This document shows positions 8,079-14,914 of a stretch of DNA of 24,109 nucleotides, one piece after another (the first letter of the stretch is position 1; every line of letters begins with the position of its first letter). The stretch spans positions 1 to 24,109 of IMG/VR virus record IMGVR_UViG_3300034115_000073; one strand, 5' to 3'. The notes below the pieces were generated by a model. The model saw only the letters and a program-made list of their open reading frames with translations, searched no databases and had not been told where the DNA came from. The DNA is from a virus. The translations under genes and the position numbers were made by a program.

Positions 8079-8615
8079 CGGCAGTCGGGACCGTGACACA
8101 GGTGTTGAGGTGGTACGGAAACCCATCATCCTGCCGTAAAGGTGCATCGGCGTGGTCAGGTAGCGCACCGGCCGCTTGTTGCCGGGGTGATGCACCAGCT
8201 TGAAGAAGAAATAGTTGCCCTTCTTCTTCAATCGCCGCGACGGGCCGCGGCCACGTAGCCGGCCACTGGACCGGGCAGCCACCAGCAGATTCCCGCGCTC
8301 CCACTCGAAGCGCAGCTGCCGGCCGTGGCCGTGGATGATGTGTCCTGACGAGCCCTGGTGCATGGTGGCTGCGTATTTTTTCTCCGAGCCGACACGTTCC
8401 ACGATGCTGTGCACTGTCGAATGGGAGTCGATTTTCAGCGACTGCCTCAGCGTCTCGCCCGGTTTGCGCACCCCGGAACCGGACATGTGATCCCCGCGTG
8501 GCGCGAGGCGTCTAGCGCCCTGAATCGTCAGGTTCGCCATTTTGCGAACGTGAGGACCCGCCTGCCGGTGAGCGGTGACGATCACCTTCGCCTGGTCCAG
8601 ATTCACGCGGGCCAT
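8076..8615 (-). CDS. Head-tail completion protein, HK97 gp10-like
   Basis: A 179-aa basic protein. The conserved pattern of the HK97 gp10 family is visible: an N-terminal helix (VTAHRQAGPHVRKMANLTIQ), an A-P-R-G-D-H-M-S-G-S-G segment after it (the usual 'AP-vdTG-LR' position), a KYAATMHQGSSGHIIHG strand-turn and a C-terminal VHHPGNKRPVRYL. Members of this family sit at the neck between head and tail. ATG 8615 is directly preceded by the TAG stop of a 33-codon frame in the same reading frame; no independent SD is obvious, so translation probably depends on coupling. It lies between other neck genes and the tail chaperones, as expected. Confidence 0.78.
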   Translation of the reverse strand: MARVNLDQAKVIVTAHRQAGPHVRKMANLTIQGARRLAPRGDHMSGSGVRKPGETLRQSLKIDSHSTVHSIVERVGSEKKYAATMHQGSSGHIIHGHGRQLRFEWERGNLLVAARSSGRLRGRGPSRRLKKKGNYFFFKLVHHPGNKRPVRYLTTPMHLYGRMMGFRTTSTPVSRSRLP

Positions 8616-8856
8616 CTATTTGCGCTTGCGCTTCTTGCAAAGCTCCGGCATCCACACGATCGCTAAAAAGGCAGTCAGCCCAGCCAGGATCGTGAGGATC
8701 GTCCACCGCTGCGACATCGCCGGACTCCTTCCAGATGATCGTCAGATAGCCGCCTTTGATCAAGCCTGCCACGTATGGATCGTGAATGTCGACCTGCAAA
8801 CGGTCACCACGTTTCAGATGACCGAACGACATGGTCGCCTTCGCCTCTTCAGTCAT
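8512..8856 (-). CDS. Small phage protein with an out-of-frame-looking C-terminal extension
   Basis: ATG 8856 overlaps the upstream stop (ATGA) and has a GGAG element 8 bases before it, so I chose it over an upstream TTG at 8874. The first roughly 55 residues (LKRGDRLQVDIHDPYVAGLI, GGYLTIIWKE) look like a small neck-region protein of unknown function. After residue about 55 the sequence becomes Gly/Ser/Arg-rich and low in structure, and this part overlaps both the 33-aa frame at 8616-8717 and 104 bases of the gp10-like gene. The extension may therefore be fortuitous read-on after loss of an original stop. Function unknown. Confidence 0.55.
   Translation of the reverse strand: MTEEAKATMSFGHLKRGDRLQVDIHDPYVAGLIKGGYLTIIWKESGDVAAVDDPHDPGWADCLFSDRVDAGALQEAQAQIDGPRESGPGEGDRHRSPAGGSSRSQNGEPDDSGR
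8616..8717 (-). CDS. 33-aa membrane peptide nested in overlapping frames
   Basis: ATG 8717 has a well-placed SD (AAGGAG, 7 bases upstream). The product is MSQRWTILTILAGLTAFLAI followed by VWMPELC and a basic end KKRKRK: a single membrane segment (residues 6-26) with a positively charged cytoplasmic tail. It lies in a different frame inside the 3' part of the 8512-8856 gene. It ends with TAG directly abutting ATG 8615 of the gp10-like gene, with which it shares its frame. The SD, the membrane profile and the exact junction argue that it is real. Possible roles include membrane association during assembly or a small lysis-related peptide; the sequence does not decide. Confidence 0.6.
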   Translation of the reverse strand: MSQRWTILTILAGLTAFLAIVWMPELCKKRKRK

Positions 8857-9086
8857 TCCACACGCTCCGGCCAATGCCAGGTGCCGCCACGCTTGAGCTG
8901 TTCATCCTGGGACGCCATGCCCTTAAAGAACATGCCCTCAGGGTTGAGCACCGCGAGAGAAATACCGCCCATTCCAGGCCCATCGTACACAGCGGTGACG
9001 ACCGCAGCCCGACACTCGGATCCATACTCTCCACCCGGTGTCCCGTAGGACACGTAGTGCACAATCCTGCCCACGCTTGGCTTCAT
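8853..9086 (-). CDS. Small conserved phage neck-region protein
   Basis: A 77-aa protein if it starts at ATG 9086, which shares bases with the upstream stop (TGATG) and has CAGGTG 6 bases before it; a GTG at 9095 in frame is less well placed. The sequence runs VGRIVHYVSYGTPGGEYGSE, then CRAAVVTAV, then ISLAVLNPEGMFF, and ends GGTWHWPE. I recognise this layout as a small protein common in actinophage structural operons, always of unknown function. The aromatic, beta-rich make-up suggests a small SH3-like barrel. It sits between two connector genes. Confidence 0.7.
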   Translation of the reverse strand: MKPSVGRIVHYVSYGTPGGEYGSECRAAVVTAVYDGPGMGGISLAVLNPEGMFFKGMASQDEQLKRGGTWHWPERVE

Positions 9087-9613
9087 CAGCAGCACCTGCG
9101 GATTTCCACAGTCACAATCAGCATCCGTTCGATACAGTCAGCGGTCTGTTCCACTGTAGACGTCTGGATCGTATACCGGCGGCCACGCATCCTCTTGAAC
9201 TCTGTCGTATCGACGAAACAGCACATCGCCTTGTATAGGGCATCAATGTCGTTGGCGTCGTGCAGCGCGGCAAGCGTCCAATCTGCACACGTCGGCCCTT
9301 CCGGTGTCCCCATCCGCGGGATGCAGCGGATCACGCCAGCCGTGAACTCCACAGCCCGCGTCAAAGACAGACACTTGTCGCTGCGAGGATCCGGGCTCGG
9401 GAACTCGGTGCTCGGATACACCTGCCCCACGCGCACATAGTTCAGCCCCGGGCAGCACACCTTGTCCGCGCTGATCTGCGCATCCACGTCATGGATCACC
9501 TGGTTGGCGACCTGCAGACACGCATTTGCCGGCGGATCAATGTTCAAAGCAAGCTCTGTGGTCAGGCAGTCCAGCAGCGCCTGAGCCAGCGGCAGGATCG
9601 TCGTGTCAGCCAT
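9086..9613 (-). CDS. Head-tail connector protein
   Basis: A 175-aa protein starting at ATG 9613, one base after the stop of the adaptor gene. It is Cys-rich (C16, C32, a CC pair near residue 53, CC near 136, terminal CC), a feature shared with its neighbours and suggesting metal binding or disulfides. The layout, with a helical N-terminus (PLAQALLDCLTTELALNID), a central VRVGQVYPSTEFPSPD and a C-terminal beta part (RRYTIQTSTVEQTADCIERM), fits the second neck protein of actinophages. It directly follows the head-tail adaptor, which supports this role. No strong SD; coupling is likely. Confidence 0.65.
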   Translation of the reverse strand: MADTTILPLAQALLDCLTTELALNIDPPANACLQVANQVIHDVDAQISADKVCCPGLNYVRVGQVYPSTEFPSPDPRSDKCLSLTRAVEFTAGVIRCIPRMGTPEGPTCADWTLAALHDANDIDALYKAMCCFVDTTEFKRMRGRRYTIQTSTVEQTADCIERMLIVTVEIRRCC

Positions 9614-9614
9614 G

Positions 9615-11132
9615 TCACGGCCACGTCGTCATGCGCGGAACATTAAGCTCCGGCGCGTAGATGCGCAGCCGCTCCACGGTGCGGTGAGGATTCAAGGCCC
9701 TGATGACCGTGTCCACTTCCCACAGTCCCGTCAGCCCGGACTCAAGCAGATCCTCCGGGTTCACCATATCGATGGTGATGCCTTGGCGGATCACCGACGT
9801 GACACGGTTGGACAGGCGGCACGTGTCGTCATTCACGCAGCCTTTAGCCCATTCGCAGGCCAGCGTCGCAGCCGCACGCAGCAAACCAGCTGGCACTGCG
9901 GTACCACGCTGGTAGGTGACGACGAAAACGTTGTCACCGTCGTCAGTGTCCATGTCCGCACACTGTGGCCAACATTCACCGGCAGTCCGGACCAGCCAAT
10001 GATCATCGTCGACGCGGTAGGTGGCGGGATCCACGGCGATGCCGCCGATGGTCACCTCAATGATCGAGGCCACCGGCCCCATCAGGCGCACCTGGCAACG
10101 CGGGTCGCAGCAGCAGCCGGCGCCGCAGCCGCAGTTGAACCATTGCCCGTTGAAAATGTAGGGAACCCAGGTGCCGCCGGACCAGTCGTAGCCCCAGAAC
10201 TCGCCCATGCCATCCGCGCAGCGCTTCATGCCGCACGGGCGCACGTCGATCTGGCACAAGCCGAATTGGCGCCCGGTGGCCGCCCACAGGATCAGCGCCG
10301 CATAGTCACGTGCCGCCGACTGCACCTCAGCCGGGGTGGCGGCCCACGCTTCGGTGCAGCACAACGGGTCTGGGATGGTCCAGCTACATGGTCCCACTGT
10401 CGCGCCTCCTGCCGCAGAAGTCCCGCTCAGGTCTGCGGTGAACGCAGGCAAGATGCCGGTCAATATTCCCTGTGCTGGTAGTAAGCCTACTAGGTCACCT
10501 ATGAGTGCAGGAAGCACCGCATTCAGCACACCCGCACCGGTGATCTCACCATCGAAGTCGCTGGTCAGGCCCGGCAGCACCGCGTCCAGGTCACCTGACG
10601 CCGTCGCCTCACCGTCCAAGTCACCGGTCATCGCCGGCAGCACGCCATCCAGTTCCCCGGTGACCCCGGCCACCTCGAACAGGACGTCCACGCCGTACCA
10701 GGTGGTACTGCTGGTCGTCGGGAACGGCGGTGGGGACGCCGCGGACACGATGAAACGGCCCGCGGTCCCGGTCAGGTTGCCCACCACCAGCGGCACAGTG
10801 AACGTGCCCGTGTTCGCTGAGTAGCGGTCACGGGGGCCTACCCCCACGTCAAATGTTTGCCCGGCAAGGACAGCCACCGGTGCGGCCAGCATCGCCGTGT
10901 TCCAGGCGTTGAGTACAAGCGCGCCGAAAGCCTGAGTTGTCACCGTCGCACCGGCGGTCGTGTACACGGCAGCCAACGGCACTGTCGTCAACGGGTTAGG
11001 GGTACCCCAAAACCTGACACCGGTGATGGTGCCGTCCACCGCGAAGGTGATGCGTGTGGACATGCTGTAGGTGTCTTCGGCGTTGTCCGCCGAGTTGATG
11101 GCCGGCGGGGTGCCGAACAGTGACTCTGTCAC
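9615..11132 (-). CDS. Head-tail adaptor fused to DUF4082-like domain and four 21-aa repeats
   Basis: A 505-aa protein with three parts. Residues 1-155 look like a DUF4082 domain (SLFGTPP start, ITGVRFWGTP, LAGQTFDVGVGP), a beta-sandwich usually attached to extracellular enzymes. Residues 159-242 are four imperfect 21-residue repeats with the consensus G-x-L-x-x-(V/I)-L-P-(A/G)-x-(T/I)-x-D-(L/F)-x-G. Residues 247-505 are the actual neck adaptor: DYAALILWAATGRQFG, then GYDWSGGTWVPYIFNGQWF, a Cys cluster (residues 334-346, including CCCDPRC), YRVDDDHWLVR, ATLACEWAKGC and ALNPHRTVERLRIYAPELNV. The adaptor would plug the portal. The extra N-terminus could be displayed on the virion surface. Starts at GTG 11132 without a strong SD. 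Confidence 0.75.
   Translation of the reverse strand: MTESLFGTPPAINSADNAEDTYSMSTRITFAVDGTITGVRFWGTPNPLTTVPLAAVYTTAGATVTTQAFGALVLNAWNTAMLAAPVAVLAGQTFDVGVGPRDRYSANTGTFTVPLVVGNLTGTAGRFIVSAASPPPFPTTSSTTWYGVDVLFEVAGVTGELDGVLPAMTGDLDGEATASGDLDAVLPGLTSDFDGEITGAGVLNAVLPALIGDLVGLLPAQGILTGILPAFTADLSGTSAAGGATVGPCSWTIPDPLCCTEAWAATPAEVQSAARDYAALILWAATGRQFGLCQIDVRPCGMKRCADGMGEFWGYDWSGGTWVPYIFNGQWFNCGCGAGCCCDPRCQVRLMGPVASIIEVTIGGIAVDPATYRVDDDHWLVRTAGECWPQCADMDTDDGDNVFVVTYQRGTAVPAGLLRAAATLACEWAKGCVNDDTCRLSNRVTSVIRQGITIDMVNPEDLLESGLTGLWEVDTVIRALNPHRTVERLRIYAPELNVPRMTTWP
10407..10658 (-). repeat. Four tandem 63-bp coding repeats (21 aa each)
   Basis: Residues 159-179, 180-200, 201-221 and 222-242 of the adaptor align without gaps. 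All keep L at position 3, L-P at positions 7-8 and D at position 13. Copies are diverged at DNA level, so they are old. They link the DUF4082-like domain to the adaptor proper. Confidence 0.75.
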
Positions 11133-11145
11133 AGGGGCACCAGCC

Positions 11146-11562
11146 TTAGCCGGCTGGCATCGTCAAGGTGCCAGCAGTGATCTCCACAGTCAAGCCGATG
11201 CTGATAGCGATGGTGTTCAGCTCAAGGTCCCCGCCACCACCGGTGACGGTGACGTTGCCGTCCAGGATTGTGTCGCCCGAGTTGTCGAGCATCCGGAACC
11301 AGCCGGCATTGGCCGCAGCAACGCCAGTCGTGGAAAGTACTGGAGTGGTATCCAAAGTCATGACACCCAGCACTGGTCCGGACCAGGCAGGGTCAGCCAA
11401 CGTGACAGTGGCCAGCAGTGTGCCGGCTACAGGATCGTTGGCTGAGGCGGGCTGAGCGCCTGAGCGTATCTGGATGGTCCCTGCGCCCACGTCGGCATCG
11501 ACAAGGTTGGCGACAGCGGCAACGGCAGCGTTGCGCGATGCGGTGGGAAGCCGGATAGCCAC
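11146..11562 (-). CDS. Small beta-rich structural protein
   Basis: A 138-aa protein starting at GTG 11562 with AAGGGG upstream; the only in-frame upstream ATG is cut off by a stop. It begins with a helix (ASRNAAVAAVANLVDADVG), followed by GTIQIRSGAQPAS, LLATVTLADPAW, a central AGWFRMLDNSGDTILDGNVT and a C-terminal LTVEITAGTLTMPAG. This order is seen in a widespread small virion protein of unknown function in phages of several hosts. It probably forms a small beta-sandwich on the head or tail. Located between another beta-rich protein and the adaptor. Confidence 0.65.
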   Translation of the reverse strand: MAIRLPTASRNAAVAAVANLVDADVGAGTIQIRSGAQPASANDPVAGTLLATVTLADPAWSGPVLGVMTLDTTPVLSTTGVAAANAGWFRMLDNSGDTILDGNVTVTGGGGDLELNTIAISIGLTVEITAGTLTMPAG

Positions 11563-11580
11563 AGGCGCTCACCCCTTCAT

Positions 11581-12126
11581 TTAAGCCACGGCGTGCACGA
11601 TCAGTGAAGCGCCGGCCAGAGTTAGCAGCCCGGTGTTCTGGACGGCCACACGAACGGTGTCTTCGTCTACTACGGTAACAGAGTTGATTTGCAGATTGGC
11701 CAGAGAGACTCCAGCGAATGTGGCTGCATGGGCTGCGTAGCTGGTATCTGGCATCGCCGGATACAAGGTGACATCGACGTTGGCTGTTCCGGACAGGACC
11801 AGCGACGGGACAGGTGCCACACCGATGGAACGTACCTGTTGCCCGGTGGCGAAAACACCAACGTCGTCGCACAAAGTGTTACAGCTGTAGAGGGTATCGA
11901 ATTCATTTTCAAGAGTTTTGCTGAAGGCCTGGTTCTGTGCGAACAGGATCCAGTCGCCTGTGTGGATAGTGAAGCTGCTGGAATCGGGTGGGGATTGGAA
12001 GTTCCACGTGCCGCCCGATTCTGAGGAGTTGTTGAGCGCGAAAAGTGCGGCGATGTCACTGGAATTGGTGCCGTCGTACTGCACCGCGTGCAACCGTGTC
12101 ACCACGTTGATAGGATTGGCAGCCAT
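11581..12126 (-). CDS. Structural protein of unknown function, two beta-rich halves
   Basis: A 181-aa protein starting at ATG 12126 behind a strong SD (AGGAGG). The first 75 residues (LHAVQYDGTNSSDIAALFAL, then FTIHTGDWILFAQNQAF) resemble a small phage domain that occurs in mycobacteriophage proteins of unknown role. The second half (VDVTLYPAMPDTSYAAHAAT, INSVTVVDEDTVRVAVQNTG) resembles an H-type-lectin-like or jelly-roll module. A perfect hairpin (12150-12182) precedes the gene, so it may begin a separate mRNA segment. I do not recognise the whole protein. Confidence 0.6.
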   Translation of the reverse strand: MAANPINVVTRLHAVQYDGTNSSDIAALFALNNSSESGGTWNFQSPPDSSSFTIHTGDWILFAQNQAFSKTLENEFDTLYSCNTLCDDVGVFATGQQVRSIGVAPVPSLVLSGTANVDVTLYPAMPDTSYAAHAATFAGVSLANLQINSVTVVDEDTVRVAVQNTGLLTLAGASLIVHAVA

Positions 12127-12149
12127 AGTCCCCTCCTGGGGGGATTGGA

Positions 12150-12182
12150 AGGCGGCTAAGCAGGACTGGTGCTTAGCCGCCT
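12150..12182 (-). terminator. Perfect 13-bp hairpin, likely terminator or processing site
   Basis: AGGCGGCTAAGCA and its exact reverse complement flank a 7-base loop, between the stop of the gene at 12189 and the start of the gene at 12126. There is no U-run on either strand. It could terminate, attenuate or protect mRNA ends. Confidence 0.6.
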
Positions 12183-12188
12183 ATTTCG

Positions 12189-12737
12189 TTACGGTACGAC
12201 CACTTGGGTTTGCACGAACGTTGCCGGCACCGAAGCGTCAGCGACACGGACCGTGTAGACGCCGGGACGGTAAGGGAATGTATGTGCGGCAGCGCCAGCC
12301 TCCGCGGCACCAAGGGTTGAGGTACCGTCGCCCCAGGTGATGTCCACTGTGCCGTTGCCCGTATTGGTGTAGTTCAAGGTGATCGCCAGCGGATTGGCAC
12401 CGACGTTCATGGCGATGGTGGTGATGACAGGTTGCGCCGCATCAGCCGGGCACGTGTTCGGATTCTGAAACGCCGCCGTGCCGTTGACGGCGTTGAAAGT
12501 GACATGCGTTCCCGGCACGTAGCCGGAAAACAGATCCGAGCCGCCCGGCTCGAGCACCAGCGCGCCGATGGCGAACAGTGCCTCCGGGATGACAATGGCT
12601 GGTGTGGTCGATGAGATCTGAATTTGGCGCACGTTGGCGATCCCTGCGACGCCGCCGGCCCAGCAAGTAACCCGTTGAGCCACCGTCTGCAAAGCCGCGT
12701 AGGTGGGGACTGTGATGGTGAGTGAACCGCCTGCCAT
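12189..12737 (-). CDS. Structural protein with C-terminal PKD/Ig-like domain
   Basis: A 182-aa protein. I place the start at ATG 12737, 6 bases after AAGGAGG; an upstream in-frame ATG at 12803 would overlap the previous gene and has no SD. Residues 1-105 are beta-rich and unfamiliar (SLTITVPTYAALQTVAQRV, ALFAIGALVLEPGGSDLFSG). Residues 110-182 form a PKD-like Ig domain with LNYTNTGNGTVDITWGDGTS and a closing HTFPYRPGVYTVRVAD strand. Such Ig modules decorate capsids and tails and bind surfaces weakly. The preceding gene ends in a related domain. Confidence 0.65.
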   Translation of the reverse strand: MAGGSLTITVPTYAALQTVAQRVTCWAGGVAGIANVRQIQISSTTPAIVIPEALFAIGALVLEPGGSDLFSGYVPGTHVTFNAVNGTAAFQNPNTCPADAAQPVITTIAMNVGANPLAITLNYTNTGNGTVDITWGDGTSTLGAAEAGAAAHTFPYRPGVYTVRVADASVPATFVQTQVVVP

Positions 12738-12748
12738 GACAAGCCTCC

Positions 12749-13699
12749 TTACGTAACGGTGATGACAGCTGAGGTATAGGTGGTGCCTGAACCACCAGTC
12801 CACCGGTAGGTGGCCGTGTAGACGCCCACAACATAGTTGTGGTTGGCCGTGGTACCGGAAGTGACGATGGTGTCCGCGGTCAAGTCGCCCCAGTCGATGA
12901 CACCTGGCAGCAGCGGGTCACCGTTGGCGTCCAACGGGAACGTCGCCACACGCGGCACCGCGGCCAGGCCTGTGGTAGGTGCCACCGAGAACACCAGATC
13001 CGCGGGTGCCAAAGACTGGCAGCCACAGAACCCATCTGGTGGTCCCAGCTTCGTCCACTGGAAACACTTGTGTGCGGTCGGGCCGATCTCCACCAGCAGC
13101 GGCCGTGGCAGGCCTGCGTTGGTACCGGTTTCGTTGATGATGACGTTGTACGGACCCACACCCCACTGGTTGCCCGGTCGGGTGATCGCGGTGACGGTGA
13201 AGTTGATGACACCGTTGGCGATGCTGATGTCACCGATCATGCCTTGGGTGATGCGTGGCAGGATGCCGTAGCCGTAGATGGTGTCGTCGTCGTCGCAGCC
13301 TTCATCTTCGGTGCCTGTCCAAAACTCCAGCGCAAAGTTCGAGGCGCTGGGAGAGTCGGGCAGGGTGCACCAGCCGACAGCTTCAGGTACAAGACTGTCG
13401 TCCAAGATGAGTGGTTCCGCTGACACGATGTTGAACAGCTCCGGATCCACCTTGCAGAAGGTGATAGTCACCTCGTACCAGCGCAGGATCGGTGCCTTCG
13501 GCTTGTCAACACAAATGTCGCCGTTGGCGTTGAGCTGCAACGCGTCCTGACGGTCCTGGTTCACCTTCGCCAAGGTGATGTCCACAAAGGACTCGGTGGT
13601 GGCGAATGCGCACGCCTCCAACAGAAGCTCACCACATGGCCCTAGCCGTGTGACACGTGCCGCCGGGGCACGGACAACGCTATGGCACTGTGCAACCAT
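12749..13699 (-). CDS. Probable major tail protein with C-terminal PKD/Ig-like domain
   Basis: A 316-aa protein starting at ATG 13699 (TAATG overlap, SD GGAGGAG). Residues 20-215 resemble an actinophage tail-tube protein: ALQLNANGDICVDKPKAPIL, WYEVTITFCKVDPELFNIV, FALEFWTGTEDEG, YGYGILPRITQGMIGDISI and VTAITRPGNQWGVGPY. A Cys-containing linker (GFCGCQS) leads to residues 232-316, a PKD-like Ig domain (VATFPLDANGD, VIDWGD, HNYVVGVYTATYRW). No other gene in the window is a better major tail protein candidate, although this one lies upstream of the neck genes. Alternative: an accessory head protein. Confidence 0.55.
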   Translation of the reverse strand: MVAQCHSVVRAPAARVTRLGPCGELLLEACAFATTESFVDITLAKVNQDRQDALQLNANGDICVDKPKAPILRWYEVTITFCKVDPELFNIVSAEPLILDDSLVPEAVGWCTLPDSPSASNFALEFWTGTEDEGCDDDDTIYGYGILPRITQGMIGDISIANGVINFTVTAITRPGNQWGVGPYNVIINETGTNAGLPRPLLVEIGPTAHKCFQWTKLGPPDGFCGCQSLAPADLVFSVAPTTGLAAVPRVATFPLDANGDPLLPGVIDWGDLTADTIVTSGTTANHNYVVGVYTATYRWTGGSGTTYTSAVITVT

Positions 13700-14001
13700 T
13701 ACTCCTCCTCAGAAGTATTGTTGTTGTCCGTGCTTTCCTTGTTGCGGCGGCGACGCCGCGGTGGATCCGATGGTGGCGGCCCATCTTCGCCAACCACATA
13801 GGCTTGGCCCGGTTTCACGATTCCTCCGGTGGCTGGTCCGTCGGTGTCGAACTTGACGAACAACTCCAACGGAATCGAGTAGCCACCCGGCGCGGGCCAG
13901 GTCACCCACTGCACATCGCGTGGATGCTCGGCCAGTGCCAGTAGCCGCTGGCCGATTTCCTTGTGCATCCCCGGTTCCGGGGTGATGATCACTACGTCCA
14001 C
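13699..14001 (-). CDS. Small head-region protein with charged C-terminus
   Basis: About 100 aa. The start is uncertain: GTG 14001 (overlaps the previous stop by 10 bases), GTG 13992 (TAGTG overlap) or an ATG at 14031 (overlaps 40 bases). The core reads VVIITPEPGMHKEIGQRLLA, then HPRDVQWVTWPAPGGYSIPL and ELFVKF, followed by a disordered tail with PPRRRRRNK and an acidic end. The layout fits small proteins between capsid and tail genes in actinophages. Function unknown; a chaperone-like or decoration role is possible. Confidence 0.6.
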   Translation of the reverse strand: MDVVIITPEPGMHKEIGQRLLALAEHPRDVQWVTWPAPGGYSIPLELFVKFDTDGPATGGIVKPGQAYVVGEDGPPPSDPPRRRRRNKESTDNNNTSEEE

Positions 14002-14852
14002 AGGATCACCGACTTGGCGAAGCCGCCACACTCATACGTGATGACGTATTCCCGCTCCGCCAGCATCAAGAACTGGTTGTTGGTGCGGTCAAGGGAACCT
14101 TCCACCGGCGCGATTTGCACCTGCGAATCCGGGGTACGCCAAATGGTGGTCTGCCCGGTCAGATACATCCAGAAGACACCATCAGCTGGCGCGGCACCGG
14201 CAGGGTCGTTGTTGGCGTAGCAGCCGGCGGATACCACGGTGCCCATCGGTGTGCGCCAACGCGTCCCGTCGAAGTCGATGACATGCTGCGACTTCAGCTC
14301 GTTGAACACCGGAATGGCCACATGCAAAATGCCCGGAGGTCCGTACTGGGTCAGGTTGCCGGTGAAGCCGCAGTAACGTGCCCGTTCCAGTTCGGACAGC
14401 ACGTTGACGACGGTGTCGCCGGCACCGGTGACGGTGGTGATGCCGTCAGCGGTGACCAGGCCTGGACCTTGTCCGAGAGTCGAGGTGGAAAACAGTTCCT
14501 CCACCACCGACTGCTCGACACCTTTGAGGCGTTCCAACACGAACGCCTGCTGCTCGGCATAGTCGTAGCCGACGGTGCCGCATTGCATGGTGGCGAACAC
14601 GATGAAAGGCAAACCGGTGACAGTGGTCAACCCGTTCTCAGTGAACGCTGCCGCTTTGCTGTTCTGTGCGGAGATACATTCGACTTCGTAGCCGAAACCT
14701 TCACCGCACAGCGCCGTTTCGTAGTGCACGCCACCGTTGCGGCCGTGTACCGGTAGGTCCAGCGGGCCTATCGCAGCCTGAAACAGCCCGTACCGCAGGG
14801 GTAGGGATGCTGTTGGCTTTTCTACTGGTACTGCTGGGATCGTCGCTACCAT
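13992..14852 (-). CDS. Second large head protein, possibly HK97-fold related
   Basis: A 286-aa protein starting at ATG 14852 behind AAGGAGGTG. It begins LPLRYGLFQAAIGPLDLPVH, then has LPFIVFATMQCGTVGYDYAE, a helix with VLERLKGVEQSVVEELF, a segment ILHVAIPVFNEL and a C-terminal half with WRTPMGTVVSAGCYAN, VFWMYLTGQTTIWRT, TNNQFLMLAEREYVITYECG. Helix plus late beta strands with an 'LAER-yvv' ending recall HK97-fold coat-like proteins, and the position next to the major capsid gene fits a head component. It may be a minor capsid or a decoration protein. I cannot name the family with certainty. Confidence 0.5.
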   Translation of the reverse strand: MVATIPAVPVEKPTASLPLRYGLFQAAIGPLDLPVHGRNGGVHYETALCGEGFGYEVECISAQNSKAAAFTENGLTTVTGLPFIVFATMQCGTVGYDYAEQQAFVLERLKGVEQSVVEELFSTSTLGQGPGLVTADGITTVTGAGDTVVNVLSELERARYCGFTGNLTQYGPPGILHVAIPVFNELKSQHVIDFDGTRWRTPMGTVVSAGCYANNDPAGAAPADGVFWMYLTGQTTIWRTPDSQVQIAPVEGSLDRTNNQFLMLAEREYVITYECGGFAKSVILWT

Positions 14853-14878
14853 GTGTCACCTCCTTAAGCGACTTGGCG

Positions 14879-14904
14879 AGGGGGCAGCCGGATAGCTGCC
14901 CCCT
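14879..14904 (-). terminator. Perfect 10-bp hairpin downstream of the major capsid gene
   Basis: AGGGGGCAGC and its exact reverse complement flank a 6-base loop, 10 bases after the capsid gene stop. There is no U-run. It probably ends or stabilises the 3' end of the capsid mRNA, giving this gene a higher expression than its downstream neighbours. Confidence 0.7.
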
Positions 14905-14914
14905 GTTGCGTCAC

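Noticed and set aside
9603-10481. 292-codon plus-strand frame opposite the adaptor gene
   Set aside because: Composition and lack of motifs mark it as an antisense shadow.
10407-10658. Tandem repeat considered as CRISPR or structural DNA repeat
   Set aside because: Spacing of 63 bp equals 21 codons, copies are diverged at DNA level and conserved at protein level, so it is a coding repeat.
12738-12803. Upstream start (12803) of the PKD-like protein gene
   Set aside because: It overlaps the previous gene and adds Arg/His-rich residues without SD; ATG 12737 follows AAGGAGG.
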